Assembly (NCBI GenBank): GCA_903950295.1
Contig: CAJBAP010000122.1
Location: forward strand, 1 to 5,140
Direction of reading: 5' to 3'
Origin: an uncultured Rhodocyclaceae bacterium
GTDB taxonomy: Bacteria > Pseudomonadota > Gammaproteobacteria > Burkholderiales > Rhodocyclaceae
Length of the DNA: 5,140 nt
The notes beneath the pieces are model-generated. The model had not been told where the DNA came from. It saw only the letters and a program-made list of their open reading frames with translations, and searched no databases. Shown here piece after piece: positions 1 through 5,140 of this stretch. Each line of letters opens with the position of its first letter. Within the stretch, counting starts at the first letter, position 1. Both the position numbers and the translations under genes were made by a program.

Positions 1-518
1 AACTCGAAATTGGAAATCGATCGGGTGCCCGCCGGGTTCCCTGCGGTATCGCCGTCTTCGGGGTAGACGAAGATCAGGTCGATATCGGAGGAGACGTTCA
101 ACTCGCGCCCGCCCAGTTTGCCCATGCCGATGACGATGAGCTGCTGGCGCACGCCGGTGGCGTTTCTCGGCTCGCCGTAGCGGGCGATCAAGGCGGCCTC
201 GGTAATCCGCAATGCGGCGCTGACGGCCGCCTCGGCAACCAGGGTCATGCTCTCGACGACTTCGCCCAGTTCGGCCCGGCCGACCAGGTCGCGTGTGGCG
301 ATGCGTGCCATTGCCCGTTGCTTGAGAAGGCGCAATGCGGGCTTCAAGCTTTCTTCGGTCAGAGTTTCAGCCTGGAGCCAGTCGTCGAGCTGGGCAGCCT
401 TGAGGGGGCCAGCCTCTGGATCGAGTTCGGCAGCCAGTTCCGGTCGTGCCTGCAGCAGGCGCGCCAGATAGCGCGAGAAGTCGAGGGGGGATGGATTGGC
501 CGGGATTGAGGTTGTCAT
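1..518 (-). CDS. glnE: Glutamine synthetase adenylyltransferase / adenylyl-removing enzyme GlnE, N-terminal part (cut by window edge)
   Basis: GlnE attaches AMP to glutamine synthetase when nitrogen is plentiful and removes it when nitrogen is scarce, under control of PII (GlnB); it acts in the cytoplasm. Read on the minus strand from the ATG at 518-516, the frame stays open for 172 codons to the window edge. After a variable helical N-terminus comes the nucleotidyltransferase signature GMGKLGGRELNVSSDIDLIF at residues 131-150, with the metal-binding pair D145 and D147, then VYPEDGDT. This is the family hallmark of the N-terminal, adenylyl-removing catalytic domain. The pair lies about 28 residues earlier than in E. 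coli GlnE (D173/D175 from memory), so the N-terminus is short. The full protein is normally about 900-950 residues, so four fifths is missing, including the adenylylating domain. The Shine-Dalgarno signal is weak (CGGA about 12 bases upstream). The gene is divergent from yhdP. Identity is very secure; the exact start is a little less so. Confidence 0.96.
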   Translation of the reverse strand, partial: MTTSIPANPSPLDFSRYLARLLQARPELAAELDPEAGPLKAAQLDDWLQAETLTEESLKPALRLLKQRAMARIATRDLVGRAELGEVVESMTLVAEAAVSAALRITEAALIARYGEPRNATGVRQQLIVIGMGKLGGRELNVSSDIDLIFVYPEDGDTAGNPAGTRSISNFE

Positions 519-659
519 GGATTAAAATCGTCCGGATTGGGGCTGTACTCAGGCCGCCGCCCGCCGTCAAACCTTAGAAACCCTTGCATTGTAGCCCGCC
601 CTCGCCCCTTGCTCCCCCGCTCTTCGCCTATTCGTGCATCCTCGGCATTGCGCAGCCTG
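519..659. promoter_or_regulatory. Divergent intergenic region between glnE and yhdP
   Basis: These roughly 140 bases separate two genes that point away from each other, so promoters for both must lie here or just inside the genes. The most AT-rich spot is ATTAAAAT at 521-528. It reads as a -10-like TAAAAT on the plus strand (523-528) and TTTAAT on the minus strand, but neither has a good -35 at normal distance. If the plus-strand element is used, the yhdP leader would be about 125 nt. I see no convincing hairpin, riboswitch or operator palindrome. The plus-strand frame of yhdP is open back to a TTG at 537, but the translated stretch is rich in Pro/Arg and does not look like protein. The role is inferred from gene layout, not from a clear motif. 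Confidence 0.45.
542..570 (-). promoter_or_regulatory. Weak candidate sigma-70 promoter for glnE
   Basis: On the minus strand TTGACG (570-565) matches five of six bases of the -35 consensus. It is followed after 17 bases by TACAGC (547-542), which matches the -10 consensus at only three of six. Transcription would start near 535 and give a leader of under 20 nt before the glnE ATG at 518. A second minus-strand -10-like hexamer, TACAAT at 593-588, matches better but has no -35 partner. This is a motif reading only. Confidence 0.2.
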
Positions 660-3600
660 ATGAAATGGTCATGGCGTCTGCTGTTGGTGCTGTACTTCGC
701 GGCCGGCCTGCTGATTCTCGCCGGGCGGCACTTCCTGATGCCCGAAATCGCCAGTCAGCGCGATCTGGTCGAGCAAAAGCTGTCGGCCGCCATCGGTCAG
801 CCGGTCAAGATCGCCTCCCTGTCGGCGGCGTGGCCGGGTTTCTATCCGCAGCTCGCCATCGAAGGGCTGCAACTGCATGACCAGCAAGGCCGGCCGGCAC
901 TGACATTCGAACGGGTCGAGGCGGAAATCGGCTGGTCGTCGCTGTGGCACTTTGGCCTGCACCTCCACCGCCTCGAGATTGTGTCCCCGGTGCTCGATAT
1001 TCGTCGCGATGCCAGCGGCGCACTGTTTGTCGCCGGTATGCCGATGCAGGGTGAAGGCGAGGGCGGTTTTGTCGACTGGCTGCTGACGCAGGGCCGCATC
1101 GTCGTCCGCGATGCTCGCCTGGTCTGGCATGACGAATTGCGCAATGCGCCAGCGCTGGAATTGCAGCACCTGAACTTTGATTTGAGAAATGCCGGCCGTC
1201 ATCACAGTTTTGGCCTTGTCGCCGAACCTGCCATCAATGTGGCGACACGGCTCGACCTGCGGGGAAATTTCGTCGGGAAAAATCTTGCCGATGTGGCGAA
1301 ATGGCGCGGTGATCTGTACGCCGAGCTCGAGCGCATCGATCTGGCGGCCTGGTCTCCATGGATTGATTCCCCACTCGACTGGTCGCGTGGTTCCGGTGGT
1401 TTGCGCCTCTGGTTTACGTTTGAAGATCTGCTGCCCAACGGCTTCACGCTCGATCTGAGCGTGACCGACGTGGCGGTGCGTCTGCAGCCGGATTTGCCGG
1501 TGCTGGAACTCAAGCAACTGCATGGCCGCATGATCAGCCAGCGGACTCGGCAAGGGTTCGTCGGCGAAATCAAGCAGCTCGAACTGGAAACGCGCAACGG
1601 CATCATCGTGCCGCCCACCAACGCACGCCTGGCGATCGACAACGGCAAGGGACGCGAAGCCGGCGAGTTTCGTGCCAGCCGCCTCGACTTCGGTGCTTTG
1701 GCAGACCTGGCCGAGTATCTGCCGCTGCCAGCCCATGTCCATGAGCGACTTGCCATCTTCGCACCGCAGGGACGCCTGGCCGATTTTTCGTTCTCCTGGC
1801 GCGGTGTGCTAGAGGCCCTGCAGCACTGGCAAGTCAAGGGTCGTTTCGATGGCCTGGGCCTGGCCGCTTATCATGAGTTACCCGGTTTTTCCGGGATATC
1901 AGGATCGCTCGAGGGCAATGAGCGCTCGGGTAAAGTGCGTATCGACAGCCAGAGCGCCGACATCTTCCTGCCCACGGTATTCACCGGGCCGAAGCTGCCG
2001 CTAGAGAGTTTGGCCGCCGACATCGGCTGGCAATCCCGCGAGGGAAATACCGATCAGATCGACCTGTTGCTGTCGCGCATTGCCTTCAGCAACGCTGATG
2101 CCAGCGGAGAAGTGACCGGCCGCTATCGCTATACCGGCCAGGGGCCGGGCGAGATCGATTTGTCGGCCAAGCTGACGCGTGGTTCGGGTAGCGCCGTGTG
2201 GCGTTATTTGCCACTGGTGGTCAACAAGGATGTCCGTGACTGGCTGCGTGACGGTATCGTCGGCGGCAGCTCGGCCAGCACCAGCTTGCGGCTCAAGGGG
2301 CCGCTGGCGGAGTTTCCCTTCAAGGATGGGAAATCCGGAATCTTCCAGGTCAAGGGTGCCTTCCAGGGAGCGACACTGAAATATGCTTCCGGCTGGCCTG
2401 AGATCACCGATATCGATGGCGAGCTGCTGTTCGATGGTGCGCGCATGCTGATCCGTGGTCAGCGCGGCAAGATTCTCGGCGTGGCACTGGCCGACGTGCA
2501 GGCAGAGATAGCCGACCTGGAACAGCCGGAGGAATTGCTCACCGTCTCCGGTCGCGCCAAGGGGCCGACGCAGCGCTTCCTCGATTTCATCGAAGCGAGC
2601 CCGGTCGGAGAGCGTATCGATCACTTTACCCAGACGATGACGGCGGCCGGCCAGGGCGAGCTCGATCTCAAACTGGTGCTGCCCTTGCGCCGTCTGGCCG
2701 ATACCCAAGTCGATGGCCGCTACCGTTTTGCCGACAATCAGCTCAACGTGATCCCGGGGCTGCCAACATTTACCAGTGCGCAGGGAGAGTTCAGTTTCAC
2801 GGCCGACCGCCTGCAGGGGAAGAATCTGCGTGCCCGCCTGTTCGGCGTGCCGCTCGGTGTGGATGTTGCCTCGTCTCCCGGCGGTGTTGTGCGCGTCAAT
2901 GCGGCTGGCAAGTTGGCGGCACAGGCCCTGCGGCAGGAATATGGCCTGCGCGTGTTTGAACACCTGTCGGGTGAAACACCTTGGCGCGGCAGCGTGACGG
3001 TGAAAAAGCCGGGCGCCGAGATACGCATCGAATCCAGCCTCGAAGGCTTGTCGTCGAGCCTGCCCGAACCTTTCAACAAGTCGGCCCGCGAAGTGCTGCC
3101 GCTCAAACTGGAAGGGCGCATCGAGCCGAATCGTGATGCCTGGACAGCGACGCTCGGCAGCAATGTCGCACTGAACTTGCAGGAGGAGGGAGGGCCGTGG
3201 AAGGGGCGCATTGCGCTCGGTGCGGCCGCCGTTAAATCCGGCGGCCCATCGCCGTCGCGCGGTGTGACGCTCGCCATTGCCCAACCCAAACTTGATGCCG
3301 ACGCTTGGCTCAATGCGCTAAGCGGCGTGAATGACGGCAATGCGAAATCTGCCGGGCCCTTTGCGTTTGCCGCGATTGATCTGAAAAGTGCCGAGTTGCA
3401 ACTGCGGGGACGGACTATCCACGATCTGCAGCTGACCGGCACACGCAGTGACACGGGTTGGCGTTTTGGTGTCGACAGTCGCGAAGCGCGCGGACAACTG
3501 ACCTGGAGCAGCACTGGGGCCGGACGCATTACCGGACGCCTGTCGCACCTGATCCTGCCCGCTACCGACAAGCCTGCTGCGGCATATGTTGCCGACCCAA

Positions 3601-4442
3601 CCGACGCCACCCAGGAACTGCCGGCGGTCGATCTCGTCATCGACAAGTTTTCCCTGCATGACATGGTGCTGGGGGAGGTGCGCGTTACCGCCGAAAATCG
3701 TGACGGTGCCTGGCTGGCGAAGCTGGGGGTGAAGAATGATGCGGCCCGGCTGACCGGCGAGGGACGCTGGCGCCCGAGCATCAGCGCACCCGAAACCGCC
3801 CTGAACTTCAAGCTCGATGTCGATGACGCCGAAAAACTGCTGGTGCGACTGGGCCTGCCGGATGCCATGCGGCGCGGCGCGGCGCAGCTCGACGGTGATC
3901 TGACCTGGGCCGGGGCGCCGTTCGCCCTCGATCTGCCGAGTCTCTCCGGCCACCTCAAGATCGATGCGGAAAAGGGGCAGTTCAAGAAACTCGAACCGGG
4001 TGTCGGCCGCCTGCTGGGCGTGCTGTCGTTGCAGTCGCTGCCACGGCGCATCACGCTCGATTTTCGCGATGTCTTCAGTGAAGGCTTCGCGTTCGACAGC
4101 ATCGCCGGTACCGCCAGCATCACCCGGGGCCTGATGAAGACCGATGCCCTCAGCATTCGCGGCCCGGCGGCGAAGGTGCTGATTGCGGGGCAGGCCAACC
4201 TGGTTGCCGAAACACAGGACCTGAAGGTGCGCGTGGAGCCCGCCGTCGGTGAGTCGATTGCCGTGGGCGCGATGATCGCCAACCCGGTGGTAGGTGCGGT
4301 CGCGTGGGCAGCCCAGAAGGTGCTGAACAATCCCCTTGATCAGGCATTTGCCTTCGAGTACGCCGTTACGGGGAGCTGGACCGATCCCAAAGTGGAAAAG
4401 CTCACGCGCAATGCGCCGGAAAAGAAAGCGACACCGCCATGA
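660..4442 (+). CDS. yhdP: YhdP-family AsmA-like protein, inner-membrane-anchored phospholipid transport factor
   Basis: YhdP belongs to the AsmA-like clan with TamB and YdbH. In E. coli these overlapping factors are needed to carry phospholipids across the periplasm to the outer membrane, through long beta-stranded grooves anchored in the inner membrane. From the ATG at 660 the product has 1260 residues, against about 1266 in E. coli. Residues 1-6 are basic/aromatic (MKWSWR), followed by one hydrophobic segment at about 7-22, so the rest should be periplasmic. An AsmA-like start follows (EQKLSAAIGQPVKIASLSAAWPGFYP, about 38-63 in part). The middle is strand-rich, with family landmarks VNKDVRDWL (521-529) and GWPEITDIDGELLFDG (from 578). 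The AsmA-like C-terminus contains LLGVLSLQSLPRR (1118-1130), a helix rich in Ala/Val (about 1199-1222) and VTGSWTDPKVE (1236-1246). I see no frameshift or truncation. No Shine-Dalgarno precedes 660; TTG at 648 (adding LRSL) is a real alternative. The stop overlaps the next gene's start. Family is secure; transport role is inferred from homologues. Confidence 0.93.
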   Translation: MKWSWRLLLVLYFAAGLLILAGRHFLMPEIASQRDLVEQKLSAAIGQPVKIASLSAAWPGFYPQLAIEGLQLHDQQGRPALTFERVEAEIGWSSLWHFGLHLHRLEIVSPVLDIRRDASGALFVAGMPMQGEGEGGFVDWLLTQGRIVVRDARLVWHDELRNAPALELQHLNFDLRNAGRHHSFGLVAEPAINVATRLDLRGNFVGKNLADVAKWRGDLYAELERIDLAAWSPWIDSPLDWSRGSGGLRLWFTFEDLLPNGFTLDLSVTDVAVRLQPDLPVLELKQLHGRMISQRTRQGFVGEIKQLELETRNGIIVPPTNARLAIDNGKGREAGEFRASRLDFGALADLAEYLPLPAHVHERLAIFAPQGRLADFSFSWRGVLEALQHWQVKGRFDGLGLAAYHELPGFSGISGSLEGNERSGKVRIDSQSADIFLPTVFTGPKLPLESLAADIGWQSREGNTDQIDLLLSRIAFSNADASGEVTGRYRYTGQGPGEIDLSAKLTRGSGSAVWRYLPLVVNKDVRDWLRDGIVGGSSASTSLRLKGPLAEFPFKDGKSGIFQVKGAFQGATLKYASGWPEITDIDGELLFDGARMLIRGQRGKILGVALADVQAEIADLEQPEELLTVSGRAKGPTQRFLDFIEASPVGERIDHFTQTMTAAGQGELDLKLVLPLRRLADTQVDGRYRFADNQLNVIPGLPTFTSAQGEFSFTADRLQGKNLRARLFGVPLGVDVASSPGGVVRVNAAGKLAAQALRQEYGLRVFEHLSGETPWRGSVTVKKPGAEIRIESSLEGLSSSLPEPFNKSAREVLPLKLEGRIEPNRDAWTATLGSNVALNLQEEGGPWKGRIALGAAAVKSGGPSPSRGVTLAIAQPKLDADAWLNALSGVNDGNAKSAGPFAFAAIDLKSAELQLRGRTIHDLQLTGTRSDTGWRFGVDSREARGQLTWSSTGAGRITGRLSHLILPATDKPAAAYVADPTDATQELPAVDLVIDKFSLHDMVLGEVRVTAENRDGAWLAKLGVKNDAARLTGEGRWRPSISAPETALNFKLDVDDAEKLLVRLGLPDAMRRGAAQLDGDLTWAGAPFALDLPSLSGHLKIDAEKGQFKKLEPGVGRLLGVLSLQSLPRRITLDFRDVFSEGFAFDSIAGTASITRGLMKTDALSIRGPAAKVLIAGQANLVAETQDLKVRVEPAVGESIAVGAMIANPVVGAVAWAAQKVLNNPLDQAFAFEYAVTGSWTDPKVEKLTRNAPEKKATPP
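4418..4442 (+). promoter_or_regulatory. Weak ribosome-binding tract and ATGA stop/start overlap joining yhdP to the nitrilase gene
   Basis: The yhdP stop TGA (4440-4442) shares bases with the downstream ATG (4439-4441). The purine-rich tract GGAAAAGAAAG (4418-4428) ends 10 bases before that ATG and may be a weak ribosome-binding site; there is no GGAGG. The arrangement is typical of translational coupling, with ribosomes finishing yhdP re-starting on the next gene. An in-frame ATG at 4451 is the only close rival start, and it has no better upstream signal. Confidence 0.6.
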
Positions 4443-5140
4443 ACACCACAATGCGCATTGCTGCCATCCAGATGATTTCCACCCCGGATGTCGTGCCGAA
4501 CCTTGATACCGCCGCGCGCCTGATCGCCGACGCCGCCGGGCAAGGCGCGCAGCTGGTTGCGCTGCCCGAGTACTTTCCCATCATCAGTCCCAACGATGCC
4601 GATCGGCTTGCCGTGCGCGAAGAAGACGGCAACGGTCCGATCCAGGCTTTTCTGGCCGCGACGGCTGCGCGGCACGGCGTCTGGCTGGTGGGCGGCACCT
4701 TGCCACTGACGGCGGACGATCCGACCAAGCAGCGCAATGCCTGTCTGGTTTACGACCCTGAAGGTCGCCGGGTGGCACGCTACGACAAGATTCACCTGTT
4801 CGGGTTCCAGAAGGGCGACGAGGTGTACGACGAGGCCGCCACTATCGAAGCGGGGCCGCCCACGCCCGTTGCTTTCGATGCGCCTTGCGGCCGCGTTGGC
4901 TTGAGCATTTGTTACGATTTGCGCTTTCCAGAGTTGTTTCGCGGGCTTGCCCAGTGGTCAAGTCCGCTCGACCTGATCGTCCTGCCCGCGGCGTTTACCG
5001 ACACCACCGGCCGCGCCCATTGGGAAGTATTGTTGCGCGCTCGGGCCATCGAAAACCAGTGCTATTTGCTGGCAGCGGCGCAGGGCGGCTTGCACCCGAC
5101 CGGCCGGATGACGCACGGCAACAGCATGTTGATCGACCCA
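4439..5140 (+). CDS. Nitrilase-superfamily carbon-nitrogen hydrolase, probable deaminated glutathione amidase (Nit1-like); C-terminus cut by window edge
   Basis: This cytoplasmic amidohydrolase belongs to the Nit branch of the nitrilase superfamily. Characterised relatives (mammalian Nit1, E. coli YbeM/NIT) hydrolyse deaminated glutathione, a faulty transaminase by-product, so the likely role is metabolite repair. The catalytic triad is visible: E44 in ALPEYF, K117 in YDKIHLF and C158 in SICYDLRFPELFR. Other family landmarks are RIAAIQM at residues 6-12, GRAHWEVLLRARAIENQCY near residues 190-210 and the final NSMLIDP. The visible part is 234 codons; the family is usually about 260-285 residues, so only a short C-terminal piece is missing. 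The ATG at 4439 overlaps the yhdP stop; ATG 4451 would remove four residues (MNTT) and is also plausible. Position after yhdP, usually before tldD, is common in proteobacteria. Related Nit2 omega-amidases share the triad, so the substrate is an inference and I give no gene symbol. Confidence 0.92.
   Translation, partial: MNTTMRIAAIQMISTPDVVPNLDTAARLIADAAGQGAQLVALPEYFPIISPNDADRLAVREEDGNGPIQAFLAATAARHGVWLVGGTLPLTADDPTKQRNACLVYDPEGRRVARYDKIHLFGFQKGDEVYDEAATIEAGPPTPVAFDAPCGRVGLSICYDLRFPELFRGLAQWSSPLDLIVLPAAFTDTTGRAHWEVLLRARAIENQCYLLAAAQGGLHPTGRMTHGNSMLIDP

Noticed and set aside
247..509. Two short plus-strand frames opposite the glnE start (247-471 and 318-509).
   Set aside because: The minus strand here encodes a clear GlnE N-terminus; the plus-strand translations are Arg/Ser-rich or featureless and have no family resemblance.
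519..659. Possible riboswitch, attenuator or small RNA in the intergenic gap.
   Set aside because: I found no stable paired stem, terminator-like hairpin with a U-run, or known aptamer pattern in the gap by eye.
3869..3886. Short tandem repeat of GGCGC (three copies at 3871-3885).
   Set aside because: It lies inside yhdP and simply encodes Arg-Arg-Gly-Ala-Ala; ordinary GC-rich codon use explains it.
2738..4330. A 530-codon open frame on the minus strand, with similar long antisense frames at 669-1742, 2001-3284 and 3318-4451.
   Set aside because: All lie opposite the intact yhdP gene. High G+C removes stop codons from antisense frames, and the translations are Arg/Ser/Pro- or Gln/His-rich without recognisable domains.
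4340..4795. Minus-strand open frames (about 64-151 codons) opposite the nitrilase start.
   Set aside because: They are antisense to a gene with a complete catalytic triad and show no motif of their own.

Overview
The window is GC-rich (roughly 60% G+C by eye) and densely coding. It looks like ordinary core chromosome of a betaproteobacterium. The protein sequences and the order glnE / yhdP / nitrilase fit Rhodocyclales (Dechloromonas, Azonexus and relatives). That placement rests on remembered family resemblance, not on a search. There are no mobile elements, tRNAs, rRNAs, CRISPR arrays or foreign-looking stretches.

Layout. Bases 1-518 (minus strand) hold the first 172 codons of glnE, the bifunctional glutamine synthetase adenylyltransferase/adenylyl-removing enzyme; the rest lies beyond the left edge. 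Bases 519-659 are a divergent intergenic region of about 140 bp that must carry the promoters for both directions. Bases 660-4442 (plus strand) encode one very large AsmA-like protein of the YhdP family (1260 residues from the preferred start), with an N-terminal inner-membrane anchor and a long periplasmic part. Its stop codon overlaps by 4 bp (ATGA) the start of a nitrilase-superfamily amidohydrolase of the Nit/deaminated-glutathione-amidase type. That gene runs off the right edge at 5140 with 234 codons visible.

How the genes relate. glnE belongs to nitrogen-status control and is transcribed away from the other two. yhdP and the nitrilase gene are very probably one transcript. In many beta- and gammaproteobacteria a tldD gene (metalloprotease subunit) follows; it is not visible here but is the expected next gene. 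The yhdP product is expected to help move phospholipids from inner to outer membrane, and the nitrilase product to remove a damaged metabolite in the cytoplasm. No functional link between these two roles can be read from the sequence.

I found no evidence of an undescribed system. The findings below are modest: operon coupling, an uncertain start codon, promoter candidates, the C-terminal helix of YhdP and the substrate question for the nitrilase.
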